Positions 10,205 to 18,586 are shown, counted from the stretch's first letter. The stretch is DNA of 64,000 nt from Tsuneonella flava (GCF_002870965.1 NZ_PHSO01000004.1:1-64000), one strand, 5' to 3'. Made by a program: numbers and translations. Notes: generated by a model not told the origin, from the letters alone.

Positions 10205-10669
10205 CTAGCTTTCTATCGGGGCATCCGGGTCGCGAACAGCGATCAGCCCGTTAGAGACCATGCTCATCACCGGTTCGTCGTGCTGATTGAACACGGTAGC
10301 CTTGCTCTTGAAAATACCCATTTCCGGGCGCGACTGGCTGCGGCGTTTTTCCAGCACTTCGTTTTCGACGCGCAAGGTGTCGCCGGGATAGACCGGCTTG
10401 ATCCAGCGCAGATTGTCGACGCCAGGGGAGCCGAGGCCCGCCTGTTTGTGTTCTTTCATATTCTCGACCAGCATTGCCATCGTCATCGCACATGTGTGCC
10501 ATCCGCTCGCGGAAAGACGCCCGAAGTGCGTTTTTGCCGCTGCATCGTCGTCAAGGTGGAAGGGCTGCGGGTCGTACTTTCTGGCGAAGTCGATGACTTC
10601 TTCCCGCGTTACCTCATAATGGCCGAACGACGACTTTTCCCCGACCGCGATGTCTTCGAAGTAATCCAT
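10205..10669 (-). CDS. MaoC-like hot-dog dehydratase/hydratase
   Basis: A protein of 154 residues with the R-hydratase pattern: 'MDYFEDIAVGEKSSFGHYEVTREEVIDFA' at the N-terminus, 'YDPQPFHLDDDAAAKTHFG' with the catalytic Asp/His pair, and 'DNLRWIKPVYPGDTLRVENEV'. MaoC-type enzymes hydrate trans-2-enoyl-CoA to the (R)-3-hydroxyacyl-CoA. The exact substrate is unknown. ATG 10669 is chosen because GGGAGCG lies upstream and the family starts here. The longer frame up to 10888 would run through the neighbouring gene. It follows the glutaredoxin/MauE gene after 17 nt on the same strand. Confidence 0.88.
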   Translation of the reverse strand: MDYFEDIAVGEKSSFGHYEVTREEVIDFARKYDPQPFHLDDDAAAKTHFGRLSASGWHTCAMTMAMLVENMKEHKQAGLGSPGVDNLRWIKPVYPGDTLRVENEVLEKRRSQSRPEMGIFKSKATVFNQHDEPVMSMVSNGLIAVRDPDAPIES

Positions 10670-10686
10670 ATTCGCTCCCGTGATTC

Positions 10687-11445
10687 TCAAATCACGTAGC
10701 GCACGATCATCCAGACCGCCATCGCGATCATCGCAAGGTTCTCTGTCAGCGATACGAAGCCGAGCGGGACGTTGCCAGACCCGCCGACACAAGCGCATTT
10801 GATTTCCCGTTTCTGAATATAAACCGCGTAAAACACGCTGGCGGCGCCGATTGTGCCGATGAACAGCGACACTGGAATGGAAAGCCACATCGCAGCATGG
10901 CTGGCCATCAATACACCCGCCAACGCCTCCAGAAACGGATAGAGGTAGGAATAAGGAACAAAGCGGCGCGCCAGCAGGTCATAGCCTACAAACATGCTCG
11001 AAAATTTCTCGACATCCTGCAATTTGAGCATCGCGAGAATTGCCATCGAAAACGCCAGAAACCATTCGCCGGCCCGCACGGTGAAGGGGTTGCCGAATGC
11101 CGTGTAGCTGACAGCCAACGCCAATGCCGCTGCGATTCCGAACACGGCGAGCACAGGCTTGTAACTGGTCGCTCCTTCCTGTGGTAAGGGCTTGCCAAAG
11201 AACGCGCGAAGATCAGTGTAACCACCGATCCGCTGGCCATCGATGAATGTTTGCGGTGTGGTTTCGACGTTGTTGTCGCGTTTGTAGGCGTCCGTCTGCT
11301 CACGCGTGGTCAGATGGTGGTCTTCCACCTGATAGCCGTTCCGTTCGAGTAGCCATTTGGATTTGATGCCGTAGGGGCAGACGTGCTTGTCCATCACCAT
11401 ACGATAGATTTTGGCAGTCTTGGCAGAGGGGGCAGCGTTCTTCAT
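10687..11445 (-). CDS. Glutaredoxin fused to a MauE/DoxX-like membrane domain
   Basis: A protein of 252 residues. Residues 12-85 are a glutaredoxin fold with the monothiol-looking motif Cys23-Pro-Tyr-Gly26, the cis-proline segment 'TTPQTFI' and 'IGGYTDL'. Residues about 95-250 form four membrane helices like the MauE family, and a short 'CACVGG' motif gives two cysteines in the loop before the last helix. MauE proteins supply reducing equivalents or help disulfide formation in methylamine dehydrogenase maturation and related systems. The fusion suggests electron transfer between the glutaredoxin and the membrane cysteines. That function is inferred and the substrate is unknown. Confidence 0.82.
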   Translation of the reverse strand: MKNAAPSAKTAKIYRMVMDKHVCPYGIKSKWLLERNGYQVEDHHLTTREQTDAYKRDNNVETTPQTFIDGQRIGGYTDLRAFFGKPLPQEGATSYKPVLAVFGIAAALALAVSYTAFGNPFTVRAGEWFLAFSMAILAMLKLQDVEKFSSMFVGYDLLARRFVPYSYLYPFLEALAGVLMASHAAMWLSIPVSLFIGTIGAASVFYAVYIQKREIKCACVGGSGNVPLGFVSLTENLAMIAMAVWMIVRYVI

Positions 11446-11494
11446 GACGAGCCATATGGGGCTGCGAACGTTCCGATCAACGGAAGGCTACGTA

Positions 11495-12298
11495 TCAGAC
11501 CCGAAACCTAGGTTTGAGGCCGGATGCATCGAAATCCGGTATGATGCGATATCTTGAGACAATAAGACTGAACAGCCCGAACAGAATGAGCCCGCACGCC
11601 ACCATCGCATAGATTATGCCCATGTCTCTCAAGGACAACAGTGCCTCGCCTAAGCCTTTAACCTGTGTAGAGGAATCGATCCACGCTGACTTTATCAGCG
11701 ACCATCCGATCAAGCCGAAGGTCACCATGCGTGCTGCCGATCCCGCGCGCCCAAGCGGTTCGATCCAGGTGGGCGCGCGCGAACTGATGCGATCCATAAA
11801 CCCGGCGGTGATCGCTTGCTTCGCCTGCATAGCGGCGGCCGCGATAAGGCCCGATCCGATTAATCCAATTACTATATCACCCACCTGCCAGGTTAGGATC
11901 GATTGCGCCATTTCCTGACTGTTGCCGCTGGCCGTTTCACGGGTGCCATTGGCAAACTGGAATGCGGCGAAAGACAATGTCAGATATACTACACAGCTGC
12001 CGATATCCCCGACCCGCTTCGCAATACCCATCGTATCGTGACCCCGGTGTTGCAGATCGGCGACGCCTGAGGCCAGCTTAAACAAGGCATAGGCCAGCAA
12101 GCCAAAAGCCATCAGGTACAGTATCGGTGTGCCAAGCGGGACCTGATCGATATAATCGTATGCCGACTTCGCGCCACCTTCCGCCTTGCTACCCGTTGTC
12201 AATGCGAGATAGCCAAGCATCATGTAGGTAATGCCCCGTGCAGCATAGCCAACCCGCACAAGGGTGATGAAACTCTGAGATTTGTCGACGTTGGGCAC
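11495..12298 (-). CDS. DUF1206 membrane protein
   Basis: A protein of 267 residues with six predicted membrane helices in three repeated pairs. Each unit begins with the DUF1206 pattern 'GYAARGITYMMLGYLAL' or its relatives near 'KRVGDIGSCVVYLTLSFAAFQ' and 'GRAGSAARMVTFGLIGWSLI'. The family function is unknown. GTG 12298 is preferred as start because GGAGAG stands 6 nt upstream. An in-frame ATG at 12334 would add 12 residues but has no clear ribosome binding site. The ribosome binding site lies inside a perfect inverted repeat (12302-12324), described separately. Confidence 0.85.
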   Translation of the reverse strand: MPNVDKSQSFITLVRVGYAARGITYMMLGYLALTTGSKAEGGAKSAYDYIDQVPLGTPILYLMAFGLLAYALFKLASGVADLQHRGHDTMGIAKRVGDIGSCVVYLTLSFAAFQFANGTRETASGNSQEMAQSILTWQVGDIVIGLIGSGLIAAAAMQAKQAITAGFMDRISSRAPTWIEPLGRAGSAARMVTFGLIGWSLIKSAWIDSSTQVKGLGEALLSLRDMGIIYAMVACGLILFGLFSLIVSRYRIIPDFDASGLKPRFRV

Positions 12299-12301
12299 CG
12301 A

Positions 12302-12324
12302 TACTCTCCGTTGTTGGGAGAGTA
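12302..12324 (-). promoter_or_regulatory. Hairpin that covers the DUF1206 ribosome binding site
   Basis: TACTCTCC (12302-12309) and GGAGAGTA (12317-12324) form a perfect 8-bp stem with the 7-nt loop GTTGTTG. In the minus-strand transcript the 3' arm contains GGAGAG, the ribosome binding site of the GTG start at 12298, so folding would hide it. This arrangement could control translation by temperature or a trans factor. The structure is seen in the sequence and its function is inferred. Confidence 0.55.
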
Positions 12325-12361
12325 ACGGCCGCATTGGAGAAAAGTGCCCTTTTGCCGATAC

Positions 12362-13636
12362 TTAGTTTTGCAGGGCGGGCCTCAGCGGAGCGATTCCTCC
12401 ATCCAGATCTGCGATATCGGGCAGGCCGAGAAGGTGGCGCAGAAGCAGGGCAATATCGACATTTGCAAAGGGGGTGAGGGTAATCCCCCGCCGGAACGCG
12501 GGGCCGTTGGCGATGAACAAAGCGCGCATTTCAGGTGCCTGATTGTCATAGCCATGGGTGCCGCCGGTGAATTCATCGGTCGCCGCTTTCGGCAGGATAA
12601 GCCATCCAATGTCGGCAAGGCAGAAGACCGGCGGAATGCGTGGATTGCTGCCGTATTGCAGGCGCGCGGGAATCTCCTCCTTGCGCCAGCATTCCATATG
12701 CCCGTGCTTTCCGACAAGCGCCTTCTCCAGCGCTACCTCGTTGCCGTCGGTGGGCTGGAGGGCGGCGAAAGGGCCGCTTTCGACAATGCGATAGAGCGAA
12801 GGATCGGCAATCGTGTCGAGAGCGATCACGCGTTCGCTGCTGGTGGCCGCCATACCGTGATCGGACACGATAACCAGGTTTGCGGGCTGATGCAGCGTTT
12901 TCAGGCCCTGCACCAGATCGCCAATATGGCGGTCCACATCGGCAATCGCTTCGTTGACTGCGGCTCCATCGGGCCCACTCTGATGACCTGCTGTATCGAC
13001 AGTGTCGAAATACAGTGTCACGAATTGCGGGCGAATGTTCGACGGTCGCCGGACCCAGTCGAGCACAGCGTTGACCCGCTGCGTGTTATCGATCTGCTGA
13101 TTGAACTGCTGCCAGTCTGCGGGGCGTGTGCCTCCCTCGACTGCACCCCAGCCATGCGGCACCAGCGCACCGCCCCAGCCGACATTGGAGCCGGGCCAGA
13201 ACATCGTGGCGGTACGCACGCCCGCCTTTTCCGCCGCTACCCAGATCGGCTCGGCTTCATTCCACCAGAATGGGTCGTCACTCGCCATCGTGAACACTTC
13301 GCCGGGGCGGCGCGGATCCTCCATTTTGTTGGCGACGATACCGTGGTGATCGGGAACTCTGCCAGTCACCAGAGTCCAGTGGTTAGGGAAAGTCTTGCTG
13401 GGGAACGATGGCATCATCGGTCCGCGCGCACCGTCGCGGGCGAGTGCTGAAAGTGCAGGTGTGATACCCCGGTCCAGATAATCTGCGCGAAATCCATCGA
13501 TGGACACGAGGATTGTCACCGGCGCCTTCTGTTCGACCGGCCGGGTTTGTGCCACCGGCATAGTCGGGGCGGGGGTAGTGCAGGCGCCGACCAGGGCGAG
13601 GGCGGCAATGGCGAATGTGCGAACAAAGAATTTCAT
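12362..13636 (-). CDS. Nucleotide pyrophosphatase/phosphodiesterase-like lipoprotein (alkaline phosphatase fold)
   Basis: A protein of 424 residues. The N-terminus MKFFVRTFAIAALALVGAC ends in the lipobox VGAC, so it should be lipid-anchored. The catalytic domain begins 'VTILVSIDGFRADYLDRG', with the metal-binding Asp. The nucleophile Thr sits in 'PSFPSKTFPNHWTLVTG', followed by 'FDTVDTAGHQSGPDG', 'VIVSDHGM' and 'TGGTHGYDN'. These are the marks of the type I phosphodiesterase/ENPP family, which hydrolyses nucleotide or phospholipid phosphodiesters outside the cytoplasm. ATG 13636 is preferred, since the longer frame to 13915 reads through the 3' end of ychF. Substrate unknown. Confidence 0.9.
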   Translation of the reverse strand: MKFFVRTFAIAALALVGACTTPAPTMPVAQTRPVEQKAPVTILVSIDGFRADYLDRGITPALSALARDGARGPMMPSFPSKTFPNHWTLVTGRVPDHHGIVANKMEDPRRPGEVFTMASDDPFWWNEAEPIWVAAEKAGVRTATMFWPGSNVGWGGALVPHGWGAVEGGTRPADWQQFNQQIDNTQRVNAVLDWVRRPSNIRPQFVTLYFDTVDTAGHQSGPDGAAVNEAIADVDRHIGDLVQGLKTLHQPANLVIVSDHGMAATSSERVIALDTIADPSLYRIVESGPFAALQPTDGNEVALEKALVGKHGHMECWRKEEIPARLQYGSNPRIPPVFCLADIGWLILPKAATDEFTGGTHGYDNQAPEMRALFIANGPAFRRGITLTPFANVDIALLLRHLLGLPDIADLDGGIAPLRPALQN

Positions 13637-13698
13637 AGCCGCCCCCATGTCATGCGAATTTGTCTGAACAGAGACAATCGGGTTCAGAAAGCCCGGTG

Positions 13699-14799
13699 TC
13701 AGACGTTGAATTTGAACAGCATGATGTCGCCATCCTGCACCAGATATTCCTTGCCTTCCTGGCGCAGCTTGCCCGCCTCGCGCGCACCGTGTTCGCCGCC
13801 CAGCGCGACGTAATCGTCGAACGCCATCGTTTCTGCGCGGATAAAGCCGCGTTCGAAATCGGAGTGGATTTCGCCAGCAGCCTGCGGTGCCTTCGCCCCT
13901 TTCGGGAAGGTCCATGCGCGCGCTTCCTTGGGGCCGACGGTGAAGAAGGTTTGCAGACCGAGCAGGTCGTAACCGGCACGGATCACGCGAGCGAGGCCGG
14001 TTTCTTCCAGCCCCAGTTCCGCGAGATATTCGCTACGCTCTTCAGGTGCCATACCCACCAGTTCCGCTTCGATAGCAGCGGATACGACCACAGCCTGCGC
14101 CCCTTCGGCAGCGGCCTTCTCGAACACCTGAGCCGAGAGCGCATTGCCGTTGGCGGCGTCTTCTTCGGCTACGTTGCAGACATAGAGCACGGGCTTGGCA
14201 GTCAGCAGTTGTGCCTGCCGGAAAATGCGCGCTTCTTCGTCATCCTTCGGTTCGGTCAGGCGCGCGGGCTTGCCTTCGCGCAACAGGTCAAGCGCTTGCC
14301 CCAGAACGCTGGCCGTGAGTTTGGCTTCCTTGTCGCCTGCGGTCGCCTTTTTCGCAGCGGCGGGCACACGCTTTTCTAGGCTTTCGAGGTCCGACAGCAT
14401 CAGTTCGGTTTCGACCACTTCGGCATCCGCAATCGGATCGACCTTGTTGGACACATGCTGAATGTCGTCATCTTCGAAACAACGAAGGACATGCACGATG
14501 GCATCGACTTCGCGAATGTTGCCGAGGAATTGGTTGCCCAGACCTTCGCCCTTGCTTGCGCCTTTCACCAGTCCGGCAATATCGACGAAGGCGAGCTGCG
14601 TCGGAATAATCTTGGCGCTGCCGCCGATGGCAGCGATCTTGTCCAGACGCGGATCGGGCACGGAAACTTGCCCGACGTTCGGTTCGATCGTGCAAAACGG
14701 ATAGTTAGCAGCCTGCGCCGCCTGCGTTTCAGTCAGCGCGTTGAACAGGGTGGACTTGCCGACATTGGGCAGCCCAACGATTCCACAACGGAAACCCAT
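13699..14799 (-). CDS. ychF: Ribosome-binding ATPase YchF (Obg-related)
   Basis: A protein of 366 residues, the normal length. It has the P-loop '[15 protein letters not shown]', the switch segment '[20 protein letters not shown]', the altered base-specificity motif 'CNVAEED' in place of NKxD, which is why YchF binds ATP, a coiled-coil insertion, and the C-terminal TGS domain ending '[13 protein letters not shown]'. YchF associates with ribosomes and affects stress responses. Confidence 0.97.
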   Translation of the reverse strand: MGFRCGIVGLPNVGKSTLFNALTETQAAQAANYPFCTIEPNVGQVSVPDPRLDKIAAIGGSAKIIPTQLAFVDIAGLVKGASKGEGLGNQFLGNIREVDAIVHVLRCFEDDDIQHVSNKVDPIADAEVVETELMLSDLESLEKRVPAAAKKATAGDKEAKLTASVLGQALDLLREGKPARLTEPKDDEEARIFRQAQLLTAKPVLYVCNVAEEDAANGNALSAQVFEKAAAEGAQAVVVSAAIEAELVGMAPEERSEYLAELGLEETGLARVIRAGYDLLGLQTFFTVGPKEARAWTFPKGAKAPQAAGEIHSDFERGFIRAETMAFDDYVALGGEHGAREAGKLRQEGKEYLVQDGDIMLFKFNV

Positions 14800-14907
14800 C
14801 GAATACTCCGGACAGTTTGGTGTTTGCGCGCGGATAGGCGCAGTGCGAACGAAAAGCTAGGCCACGCTGAACTGTGTGTGCGATCATTGTCCACCATAAA
14901 ACAGCGA

Positions 14908-15801
14908 TCAGCGAGTTCGAGCGCTCTTTCGGGGTTCATCGAGATGATCGGTAAAGGCATCGGATGCTTTCGTGCGATACCGTTCTTTATGACGCATGCC
15001 GAAGAAACGCCGTATCGGGAAATCGATCAGAGCGCTGTGCAACCTGCCTTCGGATATTGCGGGATCAACCACCAGTGAAGAAAGCACTGCCACACCGGCG
15101 CCCGCCTCCACTGCGGTTCGCACGCTTTCGTTCGATGGTAGGACGAGCGCAACTTTCAGGGATGCGGGGGCAATGCCCATCTCGCGCAGATTGCGATCCA
15201 GAGTCGATCGTGTGCCCGATCCCTGCTCTCGCATGATCCAGTTGGCACGCTTCAGCCATTTGGTATCGATCCGCTTGTCTTCAAACGGATCGGCGCTGAC
15301 CAGCTTCAGGCGATCTTCTTCCATTGGCCAGCTGGCGAGGACGGGGTCATCGATTTCGCCTTCTACAATCGCGAGATCGGCTGCGCCATCTCGCAAACGA
15401 TCTGCCGCCTGTTCGGTGTTGCCGATTGCCACGTCGATCTCAATTCCGGGATAAGCCTGTCGGAACGAAGCGAGATTCGGCGGGAGCCAGTATGCTGCGA
15501 TGGTTTGGCTGGCGACGATCCGAAGTGTGCCCCGTTCCAGCCCTCGCAGTTCCCGCAGAACTGTCTCGGCTTCCTTCGCACGTGCCAGAACGCCACGTGC
15601 TTCGCCCAGAAATATCTGACCGGCTTCGCTCAGGCCAATGCCGCGCCCCACGCGGTGGAACAGCTTCGTCGCATGGCGTTCTTCCAATGCGGCGATGGCA
15701 GACGAAACTGCGGATTGCGTCATGTTCAGCTCGCCCGCGGCGGCTGTCATATGCAGTCGTTCCGCCACGCAGACGAAAATGCGTAATTGCTCCAGAGTCA
15801 T
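14908..15801 (-). CDS. LysR-type transcriptional regulator
   Basis: A protein of 297 residues. The N-terminal winged HTH reads 'TLEQLRIFVCVAERLHMTAAAGELNMTQSAVSSAI', and a LysR substrate-binding domain follows from about residue 90 ('GTLRIVASQTIAAYWLPPNLASF'). The N-terminal HTH and the binding pocket region resemble CysB/CbbR/YeiE-type regulators. It is divergent from the YeiH-type transporter, a common pair in which the LysR protein controls the transporter. ATG 15801 is used, and a TTG at 15819 is less likely. The 112-nt gap should hold its operator. Confidence 0.93.
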   Translation of the reverse strand: MTLEQLRIFVCVAERLHMTAAAGELNMTQSAVSSAIAALEERHATKLFHRVGRGIGLSEAGQIFLGEARGVLARAKEAETVLRELRGLERGTLRIVASQTIAAYWLPPNLASFRQAYPGIEIDVAIGNTEQAADRLRDGAADLAIVEGEIDDPVLASWPMEEDRLKLVSADPFEDKRIDTKWLKRANWIMREQGSGTRSTLDRNLREMGIAPASLKVALVLPSNESVRTAVEAGAGVAVLSSLVVDPAISEGRLHSALIDFPIRRFFGMRHKERYRTKASDAFTDHLDEPRKSARTR

Positions 15802-15818
15802 AGGTGCCTGGTAAAGCA

Positions 15819-15838
15819 ATCAATAAGCAAAATCGATT
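15819..15838. promoter_or_regulatory. Possible LysR operator region
   Basis: The gap between the divergent lysR and yeiH genes contains ATCAAT at 15819-15824 and the palindrome AATCGATT at 15831-15838, in an AT-richer stretch than the surroundings. LysR proteins usually bind such imperfect dyads near their own promoter. The assignment is by position only. Confidence 0.3.
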
Positions 15839-15893
15839 GAAATGATAAAACCTATCGGTTGGATCGTTTGATTTCTGGCTCATAACAGTCGTG

Positions 15894-15909
15894 GCGAAAG
15901 GATTTTCGC
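15894..15909 (+). promoter_or_regulatory. Small hairpin with the yeiH ribosome binding site in its loop
   Basis: GCGAAA (15894-15899) pairs with TTTCGC (15904-15909) around the loop GGAT. The AAAGGA ribosome binding site of the ATG at 15914 is half in the stem and half in the loop. A 6-bp stem of this size can occur by chance. Confidence 0.3.
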
Positions 15910-15913
15910 TCTG

Positions 15914-17002
15914 ATGAACACTGACATCTCAACACTGATGGGCGGGGAAGGGTGGCTACCCAAACTGAAAATGCCAATCCCCGGTATCGCTCTCTGTACA
16001 GCGATTACCGTCGCTGCCTTCCTCGTTGAACAAGCCGAAGTCGCTCTGGCAGGCCGGGCGTGGGTGGAAGCGCTAGTACTGGCAATCCTGATCGGTACGG
16101 CGGTCAGGGCTGTTTGGACACCTCCGGCCCGCGTTGAAATCGGGATCGATTTCAGTGCCAAATACCTGCTGGAAATCGCGGTTGCATTGCTGGGCGCATC
16201 GTTGAGCGCGCGGATGATCGCGGAGGCAGGTCCGGCGTTGATGATCGGCATCGCTGTTATCATTGCCGTTTCTATTGCAGTCAGCCTTGCGATCGCGACC
16301 GCTCTCAGACTGCCGCTTCAAATGGCTATCCTGATTGCGTGTGGGAACTCGATTTGTGGCAACTCCGCTATCGCAGCCGTCGCTCCGATCATCGGGGCGG
16401 ATAGTGACGATGTTGCCGCCTCGATTGCGTTCACGGCAGTGCTGGGTATCGGGGTTGTCGTCGGGTTGCCTGTGATTGGGGCGGCGCTGGGTATGAGCCA
16501 GCTTGCCTTTGGCGCGCTCGCAGGACTTACTGTTTATGCAGTTCCACAAGTGATCGCCGCAACGTCTTCATACGGATCAATCGCAGTTCAGGCGGGTACG
16601 TTGGTTAAGCTGGTGCGAATGTTGATGCTCGGCCCGGTATGTGTGGCGCTATCGCTGATTGCGCCGCGCATGGCTCGCCCCTCGGAATTGGCGGAGACGG
16701 CAGGGGACGCTGACACCGCACTCGCTAAACCGAGGCTGAGTCAGCTGGTTCCGTGGTTCATCGTTGGCTTTGTTGTTCTCGCCTTATGCCGTTCAGCCGG
16801 TCTGATTCCGCGCATGGCGATTGAACCGATCCGTCACATCGCCACGCTTTTGACAGTGGTTTCGATGGCTGGCCTGGGTCTGGGAGTGGATGTGCGATCA
16901 ATCGTTGGTGCAGGTGCGCGTGTTACAACGGCAGTTATACTGTCTTTGATCGGATTGTTTGCCATGAGTTTTGCGCTGATTGCGGTGCTGCACATCGCAT
17001 AA
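15914..17002 (+). CDS. YeiH-family putative sulfate exporter
   Basis: A membrane protein of 362 residues with about ten helices, matching the UPF0324/YeiH family. Recognisable parts are 'KYLLEIAVALLGASLS', 'LIACGNSICGNSAIAAVAPIIGA' and 'TLVKLVRMLMLGPV'. Members are annotated as putative sulfate exporters on the basis of work on taurine/sulfite metabolism, but few have been tested. The LysR gene divergent from it is the likely regulator. A small hairpin (15894-15909) holds the Shine-Dalgarno GGA in its loop. Confidence 0.9.
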   Translation: MNTDISTLMGGEGWLPKLKMPIPGIALCTAITVAAFLVEQAEVALAGRAWVEALVLAILIGTAVRAVWTPPARVEIGIDFSAKYLLEIAVALLGASLSARMIAEAGPALMIGIAVIIAVSIAVSLAIATALRLPLQMAILIACGNSICGNSAIAAVAPIIGADSDDVAASIAFTAVLGIGVVVGLPVIGAALGMSQLAFGALAGLTVYAVPQVIAATSSYGSIAVQAGTLVKLVRMLMLGPVCVALSLIAPRMARPSELAETAGDADTALAKPRLSQLVPWFIVGFVVLALCRSAGLIPRMAIEPIRHIATLLTVVSMAGLGLGVDVRSIVGAGARVTTAVILSLIGLFAMSFALIAVLHIA

Positions 17003-17034
17003 ATGGTCAAAATGTCGCGACGAACGGCAAAGCG

Positions 17035-17065
17035 GCCCCGGTGGGGGAGATCATCCCACCGGGGC
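17035..17065. terminator. Strong hairpin between convergent yeiH and the PEP-CTERM gene
   Basis: GCCCCGGTGGG (17035-17045) pairs perfectly with CCCACCGGGGC (17055-17065) around a 9-nt loop. It lies between two convergent genes, as expected for a shared terminator. No clear T-tract follows on either strand, so intrinsic termination may be weak. Confidence 0.6.
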
Positions 17066-17102
17066 TGCGAGAACGCGCTTGGGGAAGCGGTAAATCTGTA
17101 CG

Positions 17103-17321
17103 TCAGCTCTTGCGGCGACGGCGCGCGATCACAACACCTGCCAGTGCAAGACCCATGATGCCGAACATGCCGGGTTCGGGAACAGCCGTCCCACCGCTGC
17201 TGCCAGAGCCGCCGCTGGAACTGCCGGTGCCCGGCTCGGTCGGCGGTTCGGTCATTGCGAGGGCAGGCACTGCCACAGTGGCGAGAGCGAGACCGGCGAG
17301 GAGATTGCGAGCAAGGCGCAT
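17103..17321 (-). CDS. Very short PEP-CTERM protein (exosortase substrate)
   Basis: A protein of 72 residues. Residues 1-22 are a signal peptide ending ALA. Residues 23-46 are almost only Thr, Pro, Gly, Ser and Glu. Residues 47-50 read VPEP, followed by a membrane helix (51-66) and the basic end ARRRRKS. Signal peptide, PEP motif, helix and Arg-rich tail form the PEP-CTERM sorting signal recognised by exosortase, here most likely the XrtA at 60005-61552. After both cleavages only about 25 residues would remain, rich in Ser/Thr that could be glycosylated. AGGGA stands upstream of the ATG. I know of no named family for the central segment. Confidence 0.85.
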   Translation of the reverse strand: MRLARNLLAGLALATVAVPALAMTEPPTEPGTGSSSGGSGSSGGTAVPEPGMFGIMGLALAGVVIARRRRKS

Positions 17322-17441
17322 GAAAAATTCCCTGTTGAACTGGTTTTACGAATTCGACCTCGTAACCCATCCCACAAACAGACGCGGATTCCAGTGATTC
17401 GGCGAGGGCGTGTCGCGATGGCACACTTCCCTGCCGCAGTC

Positions 17442-17864
17442 TTAATCGGCCAGTGTTGGCAATAGCCGGGAATCTGCCACAGCGGCGGTGCGGTGCTGCG
17501 TAACGCGCTTCGACTGCGGATCGGATGCGAATGCAAGAAACGCCTGTTTGCTAGCTTGCCTGACGAGCAATATCTTGTCCCACTTTTCCGCGTCGGGGCC
17601 GATCAGAAACTCATCCGATGAACCCGAATAGAGTATCTCTCCGCCACTGGCGGTCAGCAGTGGCTCCATCTCAGCCATGTAGCGTGCATAGGCTTCTGCC
17701 CCGGAACATCCTCCCTCCGGTTCGAGTTCGGGGGCGTGCGAATAGTCGGCCCGATCGCGAAAACGGATCGGGTTGAGCATTACCACTGTCCCGGTATGCG
17801 GAGAGCCGAAGAAGCGCGCGCCCTGAGCCGGCGAGACATCGGTGTAGGCGGTTTGCTCGCTCAT
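17442..17864 (-). CDS. DUF1330-like dimeric alpha-beta barrel protein
   Basis: A protein of 140 residues. The pattern 'TVVMLNPIRFRDRADYS', 'AYARYMAEMEPLLTASGGEILYSG', 'WDKILLVRQASKQAFLAFASDP' and 'HRTAAVADSRLLP' fits the DUF1330/YciI-type alpha-beta barrel family. No enzymatic role is established. The peptidyl-tRNA hydrolase gene lies directly upstream on the same strand: its stop is 4 nt from this start, so the two may be co-transcribed. Confidence 0.75.
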   Translation of the reverse strand: MSEQTAYTDVSPAQGARFFGSPHTGTVVMLNPIRFRDRADYSHAPELEPEGGCSGAEAYARYMAEMEPLLTASGGEILYSGSSDEFLIGPDAEKWDKILLVRQASKQAFLAFASDPQSKRVTQHRTAAVADSRLLPTLAD

Positions 17865-17867
17865 CGT

Positions 17868-18437
17868 TCAATCCTGCATTCGCAGGGCAAATTCGCTCAT
17901 GAACCGCGCATTGTCGTCATTGGCGAGCCATTCCGCCTCTGCCCCGATAGCGCCTAGCATTTGTGCGAGATCGTCCATCTCTGCCTTGGCATAGTTGCCC
18001 AGAACATGGCCGATGACCCGTTCCTTGTGCCCCGGATGTCCAATGCCGATCCGCACACGCCGGAAATCGGGGCCGAGATGCTGGTTGATACTTTTGAGGC
18101 CATTGTGTCCGGCTAGTCCGCCACCGATCCGCACCTTCACTTTGAACGGGGCGAGATCGAGTTCGTCATGAAACACCGTCAGCGCATCGGTCTCCAGCTT
18201 GTAGAACCGCATTGCTTCGGCAACGGCACGGCCACTTTCGTTCATATAAGTGGCGGGTTTGAGGAGGAGCACCTTTTCCCGCCCGATGCGTCCTTCCTGC
18301 ACCCAGCCGGAAAACTTCTTTTGCGCCGGGCCGAACCCGTGCATTTCCGCGATCACGTCGCACGCCATGAAGCCGACGTTGTGCCGGTGCATCGCATATT
18401 GCGGACCGGGGTTTCCAAGACCTGCCCAGATTTGCAT
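17868..18437 (-). CDS. pth: Peptidyl-tRNA hydrolase
   Basis: A protein of 189 residues, the usual bacterial Pth size. 'WAGLGNPGPQYAMHRHNVGF' places the catalytic His at residue 19 (His20 in E. coli) and Asn at 9. 'VFHDELDLAPFKVKVRIGGGLAGHNGL' supplies the catalytic Asp and the GGGxAGHNG loop. Pth releases peptidyl-tRNA stalled by drop-off. It is downstream of rplY on the minus strand, the common rplY-pth neighbourhood. A terminator-like hairpin separates the two. Confidence 0.98.
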   Translation of the reverse strand: MQIWAGLGNPGPQYAMHRHNVGFMACDVIAEMHGFGPAQKKFSGWVQEGRIGREKVLLLKPATYMNESGRAVAEAMRFYKLETDALTVFHDELDLAPFKVKVRIGGGLAGHNGLKSINQHLGPDFRRVRIGIGHPGHKERVIGHVLGNYAKAEMDDLAQMLGAIGAEAEWLANDDNARFMSEFALRMQD

Positions 18438-18517
18438 CGCGCCTCTCTAGCCGCGATCACGCCTGACGCAAGGGTGGAGAGGCAGGGGAGAGGTAAGGGC
18501 GGATCCCCCCTGTCACT

Positions 18518-18552
18518 CCAAAGCAAAACGCCGACCCATTGCTGGGCCGGCG
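18518..18552 (-). terminator. Rho-independent terminator after rplY
   Basis: On the minus strand a 10-bp stem (18543-18552 with 18529-18538, one A-C mismatch) closes a 4-nt loop and is followed by the T-rich run TTTTGCTTTGG (18518-18528). It stands 34 nt after the rplY stop and before pth, so pth may be partly decoupled or have its own promoter. Confidence 0.65.
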
Positions 18553-18586
18553 CTGCGATTTTGCGGTGAACGCAGGCAGAGGAGTG

